Shown: positions 50,114-62,922 of the stretch, one piece after another | Layout: each line of letters starts with the position of its first letter | Numbering within the stretch: the stretch's first letter is position 1 | Origin: Methylocystis rosea SV97 | Lineage (GTDB): Bacteria; Pseudomonadota; Alphaproteobacteria; Rhizobiales; Beijerinckiaceae | DNA length: 64,000 nt | Direction of reading: 5' to 3' | Assembly: GCF_000372845.1 (NCBI RefSeq) | Contig: NZ_KB889963.1 | Location: forward strand, 3,058,304 to 3,122,303 | Program-made: the position numbers and the translations under genes | Notes under the pieces: generated by a model | Told to the model about the DNA's origin: nothing | The model's database searches: none | Seen by the model: the letters and a program-made list of their open reading frames with translations, nothing else

Positions 50114-52936
50114 ATGATCGGCGCACTCGCCAAGAAGATTTTCGGCACGGCGAATGATCGCCGGCTTAAGACCTACGCGCCGAAGGTCAACGCGATCAAC
50201 GCCCTGGAGGCGGACGTCGAAGCGCTGACCGATGATGAGCTACGGGATCGCACCCGCCAGTTCCGCGAAGAGCACGCCGCCGGCAAGTCGCTCGACGATC
50301 TGCTCGTTCCCGCTTTCGCCACGGTGCGCGAGGCGGCCAAGCGCACCCTCGGGCAACGCCATTTCGACGTCCAGCTCATCGGCGGCATGGTGCTGCACGA
50401 AGGCGCGATTTCGGAGATGCGCACGGGCGAAGGCAAGACTCTCGTCGCCACGCTCGCCGTCTATCTCAACGCGCTCGCCGGCAAAGGCGTCCATGTCGTC
50501 ACGGTGAACGACTATCTCGCCAAGCGCGACTCCGAATGGATGGGGCAGATCTACAGATTCCTCGGCATGAGCGTCGGGGTCGTGGTGCATGACCTCATGG
50601 ACGAGGATCGCGCCGCCGCCTACGCTTGCGACATCACCTACGGCACCAACAACGAATTCGGCTTCGACTATCTGCGCGACAATATGAAATATGAGTTCTC
50701 GCAGATGGTTCAGCGCGGACATAATTACGCGATCGTCGACGAAGTCGACTCGATCCTGATCGACGAGGCGCGCACGCCGCTCATCATCTCGGGCGCCATC
50801 GACGACAAATCCGATCTTTACAACACGATCGACAAGCTGGTCCCCAAGCTCAACGCCGACGACTTCGAACTCGACGAGAAGCAGCGCACGGTTCATCTGA
50901 CCGACGCCGGCAATGAGCATATGGAAGAGTTGCTGACCGAGGCCGGCGCGCTGACCGAAGGCGCGCTTTACGAAGCGCACAACGTGACGCTCGTGCATCA
51001 CGTCAATCAGGCGCTGCGCGCGCATAAGCTCTTCCAAAAGGACAAGGATTACATCGTCCGCAAGGGCGAGGTGGTCATCATCGACGAATTCACCGGCCGC
51101 ATGATGCCGGGCCGCCGCTATTCGGAAGGCCTGCATCAGGCCCTCGAGGCGAAGGAGCACGTTCAGGTTCAGCCTGAAAACGTCACACTCGCGTCGATCA
51201 CCTTCCAAAATTACTTTCGTCTCTACGGCAAGCTCGCCGGCATGACCGGCACGGCGGCCACCGAGGCGAATGAATTCGCCGAAATCTACAAGCTGGACGT
51301 CGTCGAAATTCCGACCAACCGCCCGGTCTGCCGTCTCGACGAGGATGATGAGGTCTATCGCACCGCCAAGGAAAAGCTCGGCGCGATCGCCGCCGAGATC
51401 CAGGACGCCAACGGGCGGATGCAGCCGCTTCTGGTCGGCACCACGTCGATCGAGAAGTCGGAGCAGCTTGCGGAATTCCTGCTGACGCAGGGCTACAAGA
51501 TGATCGACTTCGCCGATCCCAAGGGGCTGACGGGACTCTATGCGGCGGCGCGCTCCGGCAAGCCGTCGAAGCTTTTCGCGGTGCTCAATGCGCGCTTCCA
51601 CGAGCAGGAAGCTTATATCGTCGCGGAAGCCGGCGTGCCCGGCGCGATCACCATCGCCACCAATATGGCCGGCCGCGGCACCGACATTCAGCTGGGCGGC
51701 AACGTCGAGATGCGCGTGACGCAGGAATGCGCCGGCCTCGAGGGCGACGAGCGCGCCAAGAAGGAAGCGGAGATTCGCGAGGAAGTCGCGGACTTTAAAG
51801 AGAAGGCGATCGCCGCCGGCGGCCTTTACATCATCGGCACCGAGCGCCACGAGAGCCGGCGCATCGACAATCAGCTGCGCGGCCGTTCCGGACGTCAGGG
51901 CGACCCCGGCCGCTCGAAATTCTTCCTGTCGCTGCAGGACGATCTCATGCGCATCTTCGGCTCCGAGCGCATGGACTCGATGCTGGTGAAGCTCGGCCTG
52001 CAGGAGGGCGAAGCCATCGTCCATCCGTGGATCAACAAGGCGATCGAGAAGGCGCAGCATAAGGTCGAGGCGCGCAACTTCGACATCCGCAAGAACATCC
52101 TCAAGTTCGACAACGTCATGAACGACCAGCGCAAGGTGATCTTCGAGCGCCGGCGCGAAATCATGGATGAGGAGAGCGTCGAGGAGCAGACCGCAGACAT
52201 GCGCGCCGACGTGGTCGACGCGATGGTGTCGCAGCACATTCCGCATGACGCCTACGCCGAGGCCTGGGACGTTAACGGGCTGGCGGAAGACGTCAAAACG
52301 AAGCTCAATCTCGATCTGCCGGTCGCCGACTGGGCGAAGGAAGAAGGCATCGCCGACGAGGAGCTCAAGGAGCGCCTGCTCGAGGCGGCCGACGCCGCTT
52401 ACGCCGAGCGCGTTGAAAAGAACACCGAGCCGCTGATGCGCATGATCGAGAAGCAGGTCGTCCTGCAGTCTCTCGATACGCTGTGGCGCGAACATCTCGT
52501 CGCGCTCGACCACCTTCGTCAGGTGATCGGCTGGCGCGGCCTGGCGCAGCGCGACCCGCTTAACGAGTACAAGTCCGAAGCGCTCGAGCTCTTCAAAGGC
52601 CTGATGACGCGCTGGGACGAAGCGGTGACCACGCAACTGATGCGCGTCGAAGTGTCCTTCGAGGCGCCTCCTTCCGCGCCGCCGGAGCTGCCGCCGATGG
52701 AAATGTCGCATCCAAATCCCGAGGCGCTGATCGGCGGCGGCGCGCAGCTTGCGCTCGATGATCTCAATACGCGTCTCGCGGGGGCCGATTTCTCGGCGCG
52801 CGGGCTCGCGGTCAGCGAGGCGCCCGCTGCACGCGACGCGAACAATCCCGCCACTTGGGGCAAGGTGGGCCGCAATGAGCCCTGCCCTTGCGGCTCGGGT
52901 AAGAAATACAAGCATTGCCACGGCGCTCTTGTCTAA
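50114..52936 (+). CDS. secA: Preprotein translocase ATPase SecA
   Basis: 940 residues. [20 protein letters not shown] is Walker [21 protein letters not shown] the DEVD Walker B region, [19 protein letters not shown] the second nucleotide-binding motif, and [20 protein letters not shown] the conserved helicase VI block. The tail ends [17 protein letters not shown], the SEC-C zinc domain that binds SecB and lipids. SecA drives export of signal-peptide proteins through SecYEG. An adhesin-like exported protein follows within 20 bases. Confidence 0.98.
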   Translation: MIGALAKKIFGTANDRRLKTYAPKVNAINALEADVEALTDDELRDRTRQFREEHAAGKSLDDLLVPAFATVREAAKRTLGQRHFDVQLIGGMVLHEGAISEMRTGEGKTLVATLAVYLNALAGKGVHVVTVNDYLAKRDSEWMGQIYRFLGMSVGVVVHDLMDEDRAAAYACDITYGTNNEFGFDYLRDNMKYEFSQMVQRGHNYAIVDEVDSILIDEARTPLIISGAIDDKSDLYNTIDKLVPKLNADDFELDEKQRTVHLTDAGNEHMEELLTEAGALTEGALYEAHNVTLVHHVNQALRAHKLFQKDKDYIVRKGEVVIIDEFTGRMMPGRRYSEGLHQALEAKEHVQVQPENVTLASITFQNYFRLYGKLAGMTGTAATEANEFAEIYKLDVVEIPTNRPVCRLDEDDEVYRTAKEKLGAIAAEIQDANGRMQPLLVGTTSIEKSEQLAEFLLTQGYKMIDFADPKGLTGLYAAARSGKPSKLFAVLNARFHEQEAYIVAEAGVPGAITIATNMAGRGTDIQLGGNVEMRVTQECAGLEGDERAKKEAEIREEVADFKEKAIAAGGLYIIGTERHESRRIDNQLRGRSGRQGDPGRSKFFLSLQDDLMRIFGSERMDSMLVKLGLQEGEAIVHPWINKAIEKAQHKVEARNFDIRKNILKFDNVMNDQRKVIFERRREIMDEESVEEQTADMRADVVDAMVSQHIPHDAYAEAWDVNGLAEDVKTKLNLDLPVADWAKEEGIADEELKERLLEAADAAYAERVEKNTEPLMRMIEKQVVLQSLDTLWREHLVALDHLRQVIGWRGLAQRDPLNEYKSEALELFKGLMTRWDEAVTTQLMRVEVSFEAPPSAPPELPPMEMSHPNPEALIGGGAQLALDDLNTRLAGADFSARGLAVSEAPAARDANNPATWGKVGRNEPCPCGSGKKYKHCHGALV

Positions 52937-52955
52937 GCCGAGGATGCGGACAGCG

Positions 52956-53402
52956 ATGTGGAAGATCAGCGTCTCGGCTCTCCTGTCGACGCTGGCGTCT
53001 TCCGCATCGGCCCGCGCCGAGTGGGTGCAGGTCTCCAAGGACGATTTCTCGACCGTCTATATGGACGCCGGCTCGCGACGGACGTCGCCCGATGGGTTCG
53101 TCACGGTCGACGCGCTCACCGATTACAACGCCGCCTCGCCAAAAGCCGCGGCGTTCGGCCTTGCCGAAAAGGGGCTGTCGGAAATCGAGAAAGTGTCGCT
53201 CGATTGCGCCAATCGGAAATACAGGTCCGAGGGCGGCGGCTGGCGGCAGGGTCAGATGGGCGAAGGAAAGATCACCAAGCCCTATCCGCCGAAAGACGAA
53301 TGGTCGCCGGTGCCGCCCTATTACGATGGACTCTTCGCCAAAGTCTGCGCGCGCACGACCTCGGATGAGCGGCCGGATCGATTTGAACCGCCTCACGCCT
53401 GA
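52956..53402 (+). CDS. Small exported protein, surface-adhesin E-like
   Basis: 148 residues from ATG 52956 (MWKISVSALLSTLASSASAR); ATG 52944 is 4 codons earlier. The first 22 residues are a signal peptide with SARAEW cut. The rest has EWVQVSKDDFSTVYMDAGSR and EIEKVSLDCANRKYRSEGGG, which match the small exported family named after Haemophilus surface-adhesin E. The family function outside that species is unclear. Two Cys could pair. It directly follows secA, and may share its transcript. Confidence 0.78.
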   Translation: MWKISVSALLSTLASSASARAEWVQVSKDDFSTVYMDAGSRRTSPDGFVTVDALTDYNAASPKAAAFGLAEKGLSEIEKVSLDCANRKYRSEGGGWRQGQMGEGKITKPYPPKDEWSPVPPYYDGLFAKVCARTTSDERPDRFEPPHA

Positions 53403-53452
53403 GAATATAAGCGCAGCGCGGTTGAAGCGCCGCGGATTTCCAGGAGCTTGTC

Positions 53453-54673
53453 GTGACCGCCATTGATTTTTCTAAAGTGCTCGTCGCTCAGGGCGGCGGC
53501 CCCACCGCCGTCATCAATCAGTCGCTCGTCGGCGCCGTGCTGGAGTCCCGCAAATTTCGCGAGGTCGAGCGGGTTTATGGCGCCTTCCACGGCGTTCGCG
53601 GCATCGTCAACGAGGATTTCGTCGACCTTACGCAGGAGACGACTCATAATCTCGAGCTCGTCGCCTGCACGCCGTCTTCGGCGCTCGGCTCGACGCGCGA
53701 CAAGCCGGATCTCAAATATTGTCAGGAAATCTTCCGCGTCCTGCGCGCGCATGGGGTCGGCTGCTTTTTCTATATCGGCGGCAATGATTCCTCGGACACG
53801 GTGCGCATCGTCTCGCAGGAGGCCCAAAGCGCCGGCTATCCGCTGCGGACGGTGCACATTCCAAAAACCATCGACAACGATCTGATGGTCAATGACCACA
53901 CGCCGGGCTTTCCCTCGGCGGCGCGCTGGGTGGCGCAGGCGTTCGCCGGCGCCAATCTCGACAATTGGGCTCTCCCCGGGGTGTATATCGCCATCGTCAT
54001 GGGCCGGCACGCGGGCTTTTTGACCGCCGCCTCGGCGCTCGGCAAGAAATTCCCCGACGACGGCCCGCATCTCATCTACATCCCTGAGCGCGCCTTCATC
54101 ATCGACAAGTTCCTCGCCGACGTTAAGGCGACGATGACGAAATACGGCCGCTGCGTCGTCGCGGTGTCAGAAGGCGTCTGCGACGAAAACCATACCCCCA
54201 TCGCCGAAAAGCTCGCCAAGGCGGTGGAGCGCGACGATCACGGCAATGTCCATCTTGGCGGCGGCGCGCTGGCCGACGAACTTACCCGCCTCGTGAAGGA
54301 CCGGCTCGGATTCAAGCGGGTGCGGGCCGATACGTTCGGCTATGTGCAAAGGAGCTTCGTCGGCTGCGTTTCCGACGTCGACCAGCGCGAGGCCCGCGAG
54401 GTCGGCGAAAAGGCCGTGCAATACGCCATTTGGGGCGATCGCGACGGCTCGGTGACGATCCACCGGACCGGCTTTTATTCGGTCGATTATCAGTTGACGC
54501 CACTTGAAGAGATCGCCGCGAAGACAAAAGTCATGCCTGACGAATACATTAGCCCCTGCGGCACGGACGTCACCGACGCCTTCCGGATGTATCTGCGCCC
54601 CTTGCTAGGAAGCGGCATGCCGGACGCCTATCGGCTGCGGCTGAATCGGGTTCCCAAGATCCTTACCGCCTGA
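53453..54673 (+). CDS. pfp: Pyrophosphate-type 6-phosphofructokinase
   Basis: 406 residues from GTG 53453 with AGGAG 6 bases upstream. The active-site sequence YIGGNDSSDTVRIVSQEA and HIPKTIDNDLMVNDHTPGFP show PPi rather than ATP as phosphoryl donor: the GGNDS form and the PKTIDND Lys are typical of the PPi enzymes. VMGRHAGFLTAASALG is the fructose-6-phosphate site. PPi-PFK is reversible and is the PFK described in several methanotrophs, where it is tied to sugar-phosphate recycling. No other glycolytic gene is adjacent. Confidence 0.93.
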   Translation: MTAIDFSKVLVAQGGGPTAVINQSLVGAVLESRKFREVERVYGAFHGVRGIVNEDFVDLTQETTHNLELVACTPSSALGSTRDKPDLKYCQEIFRVLRAHGVGCFFYIGGNDSSDTVRIVSQEAQSAGYPLRTVHIPKTIDNDLMVNDHTPGFPSAARWVAQAFAGANLDNWALPGVYIAIVMGRHAGFLTAASALGKKFPDDGPHLIYIPERAFIIDKFLADVKATMTKYGRCVVAVSEGVCDENHTPIAEKLAKAVERDDHGNVHLGGGALADELTRLVKDRLGFKRVRADTFGYVQRSFVGCVSDVDQREAREVGEKAVQYAIWGDRDGSVTIHRTGFYSVDYQLTPLEEIAAKTKVMPDEYISPCGTDVTDAFRMYLRPLLGSGMPDAYRLRLNRVPKILTA

Positions 54674-54904
54674 GCCTGCCGGCGAGGGCGCCTTTCTTGC
54701 TTCGACAGAGTTTCCGGCGAAGGTTGCAATTTGGCCGTCGTGTAAAATACACTAACTAGTCATGGTTCTCGGGCGCTCGTCGCTGACGACCGAAACTGGA
54801 TGGGAACGGGCACGCCAGCCGCTTCCACTTTTTGTTAGTTTGGCGCCGGTTACACAGGTGTTCGGGCCGATTCGCCCGGCAGGCCGGCCCGATAGGAGAG
54901 CAAT

Positions 54905-56170
54905 ATGAGCAAAGTCGGCGGCGGCGATTCCAAGAACACGCTTTACTGCTCCTTTTGCGGCAAGAGCCAGCACGAGGTCCGTAAGCTCATCGCCGGACCG
55001 ACGGTGTTCATCTGCGATGAATGCGTCGAACTGTGCATGGACATCATCCGCGAGGAGAACAAGTCCTCGCTGGTCAAGCAGCGCGACGGCATTCCGACCC
55101 CGCGCGAGATTTGTAAGGTTCTAGACGACTATGTCATCGGCCAGTCGCAAGCCAAGCGCGTGCTCTCGGTGGCGGTCCACAACCATTACAAGCGCCTCAA
55201 CCATGCGACCAAGCATGGCGACGTGGAACTGGCGAAGTCCAACATTCTGCTGATCGGACCGACCGGCGTCGGCAAGACCATGCTGGCGCAGACTCTGGCG
55301 CGCATCCTGGATGTTCCGTTCACCATGGCCGACGCCACGACCCTGACCGAAGCGGGCTACGTCGGCGAGGACGTCGAAAACATCATTCTCAAGCTTCTCC
55401 AGGCGTCGGACTACAACGTCGAGCGCGCCCAGCGCGGCATCGTCTATGTCGACGAAATCGACAAGATTTCGCGCAAGTCCGACAATCCTTCGATCACCCG
55501 CGACGTTTCGGGCGAAGGCGTGCAGCAGGCGCTGTTGAAGATCATGGAGGGCACCGTCGCCTCCGTGCCGCCCCAAGGCGGCCGCAAGCATCCGCAGCAG
55601 GAGTTCCTGCAGGTCGACACGACGAACATCCTGTTCATCTGTGGCGGCGCTTTCGCCGGGCTTGAAAAGATCATCTCCTCCCGCGGACGCAACACCTCGA
55701 TCGGCTTCGCCGCCACCGTGCAGTCGCCCGACGAACGGCGCACCGGCGACATTTTTAGGCAAGTGCAGCCGGAAGACCTGCTGAAATTTGGGCTCATCCC
55801 CGAATTCGTCGGCCGTCTGCCGGTCATTGCGACGCTCGAGGATCTCGACGAGGACGCGCTCAAGCGGATCCTCACCGAGCCCAAGAACGCGCTGGTCAAG
55901 CAGTATCAGCGACTCTTCGAGATGGAAAACGTCGAGCTCACCTTCCAGGACGACGCTCTTTCGTCCGTCGCGCGCAAGGCGATCGAACGCCATACCGGCG
56001 CGCGTGGCCTGCGCTCGATCATGGAAGGAATCTTGCTAGACACGATGTTCGATCTGCCAGGTCTGGAGGGAGTCGAACAGGTTGTGATCGGACCAGAAGT
56101 CGTCGAGGGCAAAGCCCGGCCGCTCTATATTTACGCCGAACGCAGCGAAAAGAGCGGCACGAGCGCCTGA
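54905..56170 (+). CDS. clpX: ATP-dependent Clp protease ATP-binding subunit ClpX
   Basis: 421 residues. ATG 54905 after AGGAGAGCAAT-like sequence. Zinc-binding domain [19 protein letters not shown] followed by [13 protein letters not shown]+ core: [20 protein letters not shown] (Walker A), [13 protein letters not shown] (Walker B), and pore loop [10 protein letters not shown]. The IGF-type loop for ClpP binding is [11 protein letters not shown]. ClpX unfolds tagged proteins for ClpP. clpP is not seen in the window (it usually precedes clpX), while lon and hupB follow in the standard order. Confidence 0.98.
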   Translation: MSKVGGGDSKNTLYCSFCGKSQHEVRKLIAGPTVFICDECVELCMDIIREENKSSLVKQRDGIPTPREICKVLDDYVIGQSQAKRVLSVAVHNHYKRLNHATKHGDVELAKSNILLIGPTGVGKTMLAQTLARILDVPFTMADATTLTEAGYVGEDVENIILKLLQASDYNVERAQRGIVYVDEIDKISRKSDNPSITRDVSGEGVQQALLKIMEGTVASVPPQGGRKHPQQEFLQVDTTNILFICGGAFAGLEKIISSRGRNTSIGFAATVQSPDERRTGDIFRQVQPEDLLKFGLIPEFVGRLPVIATLEDLDEDALKRILTEPKNALVKQYQRLFEMENVELTFQDDALSSVARKAIERHTGARGLRSIMEGILLDTMFDLPGLEGVEQVVIGPEVVEGKARPLYIYAERSEKSGTSA

Positions 56171-56415
56171 CGCGCGAAGACGAAGCGGCTAGGCGGCGGC
56201 GACGCCGGGCGCAGGTTTATGCTTGGGCGCCGCAGCGCCTTGAATCGATTATTCGCGTAACCATTTGCGTTAACGGGGCCGTCGGGCGCATCCGCCGGCG
56301 GTCTTTAATGGGCGCGAAATCGGCGGGCGACCGTATTCGCGGCCTGAAACCAAAAATCGCCCTGCGGTCTCGCGCCGCCGCTTTAGCGGGACGCGTCAAG
56401 GACAGGACAAAAAGA

Positions 56416-58839
<2,424 letters not shown>

Positions 58840-58862
58840 TCGCAGATCATACAACACACTCA

Positions 58863-58899
58863 AGAGCCCCGCTCCTCCAGAGCGGGGCTCTTTGCTTTT
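58863..58899 (+). terminator. Rho-independent terminator of lon
   Basis: Perfect 11-bp stem AGAGCCCCGCT / AGCGGGGCTCT with a 7-base loop, then TTTGCTTTT. It begins 23 bases after the lon stop. Confidence 0.9.
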
Positions 58900-59116
58900 G
58901 GGCGGCTGGTGCGCGCTGCAGCCCATAGATTGTATGAGCATTTTTGGATGGAGCCGCCATTTCCCCCGGAAAACCAGCGATTCCGGGCCTTTGGCGGCCG
59001 GTAAGCCTTGCTTTTCCTGCGATTCGCGACCAACACTCGCCATCGCTGCGCAATGCCGATTCGAGGTCGCGCATTCTTACGCCGGGCGGCTCGCAGTGAA
59101 GGAGAAGGAAAAAGCC

Positions 59117-59398
59117 ATGAACAAATTGGAACTCGTTGAGCACGTCGCGAGCGAGACGGAGAGCTCGAAAGCGGCGGCGGCCGCCGCCATCGACGCCGTC
59201 ATCGACGGCATCACGAAGGCCCTCAAGAAGGGCGACGAAGTTCGCCTCGTCGGCTTCGGCACTTTTTCGGTCAAGAAACGCGCCGCCGGCAAAGGCCGCA
59301 ATCCGGCGACCGGCGAAGAAATCAAGATTCCCGCGTCGAAGAGCGCCCGCTTCAAGCCCGGCGCGACGCTGAAGACCGCGCTCAACAAAGCCAAGTAG
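59117..59398 (+). CDS. hupB: DNA-binding protein HU
   Basis: 93 residues; ATG 59117 after GGAGAAGGA. The standard HU sequence is clear: MNKLELVEHVASETESSKAA, VRLVGFGTFSVKKRAAGKGR (DNA arm) and NPATGEEIKIPASKSARFKP. HU bends and compacts DNA as a dimer. Located downstream of lon as usual. It has its own terminator. Confidence 0.97.
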   Translation: MNKLELVEHVASETESSKAAAAAAIDAVIDGITKALKKGDEVRLVGFGTFSVKKRAAGKGRNPATGEEIKIPASKSARFKPGATLKTALNKAK

Positions 59399-59449
59399 CT
59401 CAGGGCGCGGAGGCGCTGGCGTCGCAGGCGCTTTTTGAAACTTCGCACG

Positions 59450-59483
59450 ACGGCCGTCGGAGCTCCGGCGGCCGTAGTTTTTG
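59450..59483 (+). terminator. Rho-independent terminator of hupB
   Basis: Stem ACGGCCG / CGGCCGT with further CGG/CCG pairing inside, followed by AGTTTTTG. It lies about 50 bases after hupB. Confidence 0.7.
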
Positions 59484-59541
59484 AACCGGCTTGCCTCCCG
59501 CCGCACCCGCCCTTAAAACCCGGCGGGCGCGAGTCATGTCA

Positions 59542-59617
59542 GGGCGGTTAGCTCAGTTGGTAGAGCATCTCGTTTACACCGAGAGGGTCGGCGGTTCGAG
59601 ACCGTCACCGCCCACCA
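59542..59617 (+). tRNA. tRNA-Val (anticodon UAC)
   Basis: 76 bases including the encoded CCA. Acceptor stem GGGCGGT (59542-59548) pairs with ACCGCCC near the 3' end. D-arm GCTCAGTTGGTAGAGC. Anticodon stem TCTCG/CGAGA around TTTACAC, giving anticodon TAC. T-arm GGTTCGAGACC. All four arms fold without mismatch of note. Confidence 0.97.
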
Positions 59618-59714
59618 CTGGCGCCCTCGAGACGGCACAGGGCTCGCCACGGGAATTGGTGTTCCAAAGCCCAGGATTTCGCTTTAGCTTGCTGGGACAA
59701 AGAAGGCCGCCCGG

Positions 59715-60383
59715 ATGAGATTGATCAAAACCGTTTTCATCGCGCTCTGCGTCGCCGCCCTCGTCCCCGCCTTCGCGCATGCCGAAGATATGAGCTTTCG
59801 CGTCGTCAGCGTGAGTTCCGGCGGCTGCGGCGCAAACTGCCCACAGGTGATCGCGGCGCAAGGCGAAATCGGCCCAGAGACGCCCGACGCCTTCGTCGCC
59901 TTCGTGCGCGAAAATGCTCGCGGCGGCAATCTGCACGGAATTGTGCTGCTCGACTCGCCTGGCGGAAAGGTCGTCGCCTCGATGGAGCTCGGCCAAGCCA
60001 TCCGCAAGCTCGAGATGGCGGTGATCGTCGCCCGTCCCGCGGCGGATCAATCTCGCACGATGGCGCTCGTATCGGGCCGCTGCTATTCGGCCTGCGTCTA
60101 TGCGCTGATGGGCGGCAGGAGGCGCGTGATCCCGCCGCAGAGCAGCGTCGGCATTCACCGCATGTTCAATTATTCGACGAGTTTCGACATCGCCGAGGGC
60201 GGACTCGTGCGCGAGCGAAATTATGACGATGGCGGCATGCTCCAGACGCTTTCCCGCTACGCGGCGATGATGGGCGTGAGCACCGAACTCGTGAAGCTCG
60301 CCGAGCGGACGTCGCCCGATAAGCTTTACGTGCTGACCGGCGCCGACATCGCTCGTTGGCGGCTTGGGTCGCGCAAGCTCTAG
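59715..60383 (+). CDS. Exported ClpP-fold-like protein
   Basis: 222 residues. Signal peptide [20 protein letters not shown] then AHAED. The mature part has [20 protein letters not shown], the ClpP/crotonase-like oxyanion loop, and [20 protein letters not shown] with a candidate Ser-Ala-Cys active region, followed by SSVGIHRMF. The pattern matches periplasmic ClpP-like proteins of unknown function (COG3904-like). It follows the tRNA-Val gene. Confidence 0.8.
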   Translation: MRLIKTVFIALCVAALVPAFAHAEDMSFRVVSVSSGGCGANCPQVIAAQGEIGPETPDAFVAFVRENARGGNLHGIVLLDSPGGKVVASMELGQAIRKLEMAVIVARPAADQSRTMALVSGRCYSACVYALMGGRRRVIPPQSSVGIHRMFNYSTSFDIAEGGLVRERNYDDGGMLQTLSRYAAMMGVSTELVKLAERTSPDKLYVLTGADIARWRLGSRKL

Positions 60384-60424
60384 ACGCGCCGGATTACAGC
60401 CATAATCAGCAACCAGGGCAGCAC

Positions 60425-61960
60425 ATGAAACATATTTTCGACGGGCTTGAACGGCGGCGCGCGTCCGCGAGGCTTGGCGGCGGCCAAAAGCGCATCGAAG
60501 CGCAGCACGCCCGCGGCAAGCTCACGGCGCGAGAGAGAATCGAACTGCTGCTCGATCACGGCTCGTTCGAAGAATTCGACATGTTCGTGCAGCATCGCTG
60601 CACCGATTTCGGCATGGATCAGGGCGAGAAAATCTCCGGCGACGGCGTCGTCACCGGCTGGGGAACGGTCAACGGCCGCGCCGTCTTCGTCTTCGCCAAG
60701 GACTTCACCGTCTTCGGCGGCTCTCTGTCGGAGACTCACGCGCAAAAGATCACCAAGCTGCAGGATATGGCGCTGAAAAATCGCGCCCCGATCATCGGCC
60801 TGTTCGACGCAGGCGGCGCGCGCATTCAGGAAGGCGTCGCGGCGCTCGGCGGCTATGGCGAAGTCTTCCAGCGCAATGTCATGGCCTCGGGCGTCATTCC
60901 GCAAATCTCGGTGATCATGGGCCCTTGCGCCGGCGGCGACGTGTACTCGCCGGCGATGACCGACTTCATCTTCATGGTGCGCGACACGAGCTATATGTTC
61001 GTGACCGGGCCCGATGTCGTGAAGACGGTGACAAATGAGACCGTCACGGCGGAAGAGCTCGGCGGCGCTTCGGTGCATACGACCAAAAGCTCGATCGCCG
61101 ATCGCGCATACGACAACGACGTCGAAACGCTCCTGCAGATGCGCAGGCTGATCGATTTCCTGCCCTCCTCCAACCAGGAGGAGCCGCCGGAATGGCCCGC
61201 TTTCGACGAGGTGGACCGGCTCGACGAATCGCTCGACACAATTGTTCCGGATAATCCGAACAAGCCGTACGACATCAAGGAGCTCATCCATAAGATTGTC
61301 GACGAGGCTGACTTCTTCGAGATACAAGATGCCCATGCGCGCAATATCGTGATCGGCTTCGGCCGCATCGAAGGGCGCACGGTCGGTTTCGTCGCCAATC
61401 AGCCTCTCGTGCTCGCCGGCGTGCTCGACATCGACGCCTCCAAGAAGGCGGCGCGTTTCGTGCGTTTTTGCGACTGCTTCAACATTCCGATCGTCACCTT
61501 TGTCGACGTGCCGGGATTTCTACCCGGCACGGCGCAGGAATATGGCGGCCTGATCAAGCATGGCGCGAAACTGCTGTTCGCATATGCCGAAGCGACGGTG
61601 CCGAAAGTGACGGTCATCACGCGAAAGGCGTTTGGCGGCGCCTATGACGTTATGGCGTCAAAACATCTTCGCGGCGACGTCAACTACGCCTGGCCGTCGG
61701 CGCAGATCGCCGTCATGGGCGCAAAGGGCGCCGTCGAAATCATCTTCCGCGCCGATCTCGGCGATCCGGAGAAGATCGCTCAGCGCACCAAGGAGTATGA
61801 AGATCGCTTCTTGTCGCCATTTGTCGCGGCGGAGCGCGGTTATATCGACGAAGTGATTACGCCGCGTTCGACCCGCAAACGAATCGCTCGTGCGCTTGCG
61901 CTGCTTCGCCACAAGGAATTGGAGAATCCTTGGAAGAAGCACGACAACATTCCCTTGTAA
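60425..61960 (+). CDS. pccB: Propionyl-CoA carboxylase beta subunit
   Basis: 511 residues, the family length, from ATG 60425 (CAGGGC upstream). It has the carboxyltransferase features [60 protein letters not shown], and C-terminal [20 protein letters not shown] and [19 protein letters not shown]. The enzyme moves the carboxyl group from biotin to propionyl-CoA, giving methylmalonyl-CoA, the substrate of the mutase whose small subunit is encoded at 36709. The alpha subunit is not adjacent in the window. Confidence 0.96.
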   Translation: MKHIFDGLERRRASARLGGGQKRIEAQHARGKLTARERIELLLDHGSFEEFDMFVQHRCTDFGMDQGEKISGDGVVTGWGTVNGRAVFVFAKDFTVFGGSLSETHAQKITKLQDMALKNRAPIIGLFDAGGARIQEGVAALGGYGEVFQRNVMASGVIPQISVIMGPCAGGDVYSPAMTDFIFMVRDTSYMFVTGPDVVKTVTNETVTAEELGGASVHTTKSSIADRAYDNDVETLLQMRRLIDFLPSSNQEEPPEWPAFDEVDRLDESLDTIVPDNPNKPYDIKELIHKIVDEADFFEIQDAHARNIVIGFGRIEGRTVGFVANQPLVLAGVLDIDASKKAARFVRFCDCFNIPIVTFVDVPGFLPGTAQEYGGLIKHGAKLLFAYAEATVPKVTVITRKAFGGAYDVMASKHLRGDVNYAWPSAQIAVMGAKGAVEIIFRADLGDPEKIAQRTKEYEDRFLSPFVAAERGYIDEVITPRSTRKRIARALALLRHKELENPWKKHDNIPL

Positions 61961-62088
61961 CGCGGCGCAATAGCGAGCGCGGCGCCGTCGCAAACGTGAT
62001 GGCGTTGCGCCGTTGAGGCTGGGTCCGCGTAATCCGCCTAATTCAGCGGCGCCCGATCACAAAATTCGTCAGACTGCACATTTTTCAA

Positions 62089-62117
62089 GTGACAGTCCGC
62101 CCGTTTTGTCCTAGTGT
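62089..62117 (+). promoter_or_regulatory. Candidate promoter of the unannotated RNA
   Basis: GTGACA (62089-62094), 17-base spacer, TAGTGT (62112-62117). The -35 matches 5 of 6, the -10 only 3 of 6. Confidence 0.35.
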
Positions 62118-62123
62118 TCGCTC

Positions 62124-62366
62124 GCCAGGTTGGTTGGGGTAAAAGCCTAAGCGTCGAATGCGTCGCAGGAATTAGGCCCAGCTACGGTCCAAGTCGGGGA
62201 GGACGCCGAACAGAACGCAGTTCGCCGGGGCTCGCAAGATGAGCCGGCGCGAACGGGCTATCGGAGCGACTTAAGACTTCGGAGCTTGGCGTTTCAGTTT
62301 GGTAAAGGACGGGGTACCAAAGAGCGGGGAGCGGCGGGACGCCATTCCCGCTCTTTGTGTTTTTAT
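62124..62366 (+). ncRNA. Candidate structured non-coding RNA upstream of trxA
   Basis: There is no credible ORF, but the segment has hairpins and ends in a terminator. GCCTAA...TTAGGC close a stem near 62140-62175. A compound hairpin near 62218-62262 has outer arms GTTCGC/GCGAAC and inner arms GGCTC/GAGCC. A short upstream promoter is possible. The length is about 240 bases. It matches none of the RNA families I checked by eye (6S, tmRNA, RNase P, cobalamin or SAM riboswitch). It could be a free sRNA or an attenuated leader of trxA. Confidence 0.5.
62319..62366 (+). terminator. Strong intrinsic terminator upstream of trxA
   Basis: Perfect 10-bp stem AAAGAGCGGG (62319-62328) / CCCGCTCTTT (62347-62356) with an inner GGCG/CGCC stem, followed by GTGTTTTTA. 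It lies 155 bases before trxA and over 350 after pccB, so it ends a separate RNA. Confidence 0.88.
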
Positions 62367-62520
62367 CGACGCGCGACACATTCGCCTGATGAATCGCTAT
62401 CGTCGAAGAATGATTCCGATCGGTCTGAACTGGATCTGCTTGGGACGTCGCCTTGACGGGCGATGACGCGCTTCCTACGTTCCGCGCACGTCTAACGAAA
62501 AGCCCAATGGAAGGCCGGCC

Positions 62521-62841
62521 ATGACCACGCAGAAAATCACTGACGCCACTTTCGAACAGGAAGTGCTCAAATCCGCCGAGCCGGTTGTTGTCGATTTTTG
62601 GGCGGAATGGTGCGGTCCCTGCCGCATGATCGCCCCGGCGCTGGAGGAGATCGCCGCGGAGATGAAGGGCAAGATCAAAGTCGTCAAGCTCAACATCGAC
62701 GAAAACCCCGCCGTGGCGAGCAAGCTCGGCATCCGATCGATTCCGACGCTTATTCTGTTCAAGGACGGCAAGGCCGCCGCACAAAAGGTCGGCGCCGCGC
62801 CCAAGGGCGAATTGTCGCGGTGGATCGCTGCAGCCGTGTGA
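62521..62841 (+). CDS. trxA: Thioredoxin
   Basis: 106 residues; ATG 62521 with GGAAGG upstream. Classic form: [20 protein letters not shown] with the WCGPC site, [20 protein letters not shown] and the cis-Pro in [15 protein letters not shown]. It reduces cytosolic disulfides and feeds APS reductase (cysH here) and ribonucleotide reductase. The gene precedes modA by 81 bases in the same direction. Confidence 0.97.
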   Translation: MTTQKITDATFEQEVLKSAEPVVVDFWAEWCGPCRMIAPALEEIAAEMKGKIKVVKLNIDENPAVASKLGIRSIPTLILFKDGKAAAQKVGAAPKGELSRWIAAAV

Positions 62842-62922
62842 ACGATTCTTGCAGTTGGGTCCAGCGGCCGGCGCATCGCAACAGGCATGCTCTCGAGCCA
62901 TCAAACCTCGGGAGTTGCATAG

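Larger units (their letters stand above)
61961..62520. other. 560-base region without a protein gene between pccB and trxA
   Basis: It contains a candidate promoter (62089-62117), a structured segment and a strong intrinsic terminator (62319-62366), described separately. The remaining 150 bases before trxA show no repeat or ORF. ORFs that cross it on the minus strand run antisense to trxA and are not supported. Confidence 0.6.

Noticed and set aside
50240-53038. A 932-codon open frame on the minus strand
   Set aside because: It lies exactly opposite secA. GC-rich codon bias leaves the antisense frame open. The product is His/Arg/Leu-rich with no motif.
62124-62366. 6S RNA, tmRNA, RNase P RNA, cobalamin or molybdenum-cofactor riboswitch
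   Set aside because: None of the conserved cores of these families can be found by eye. The terminator is far from modA and trxA lies between.
62182-62904. 240-codon open frame on the minus strand
   Set aside because: Crosses the terminator of the candidate RNA and lies antisense to trxA.
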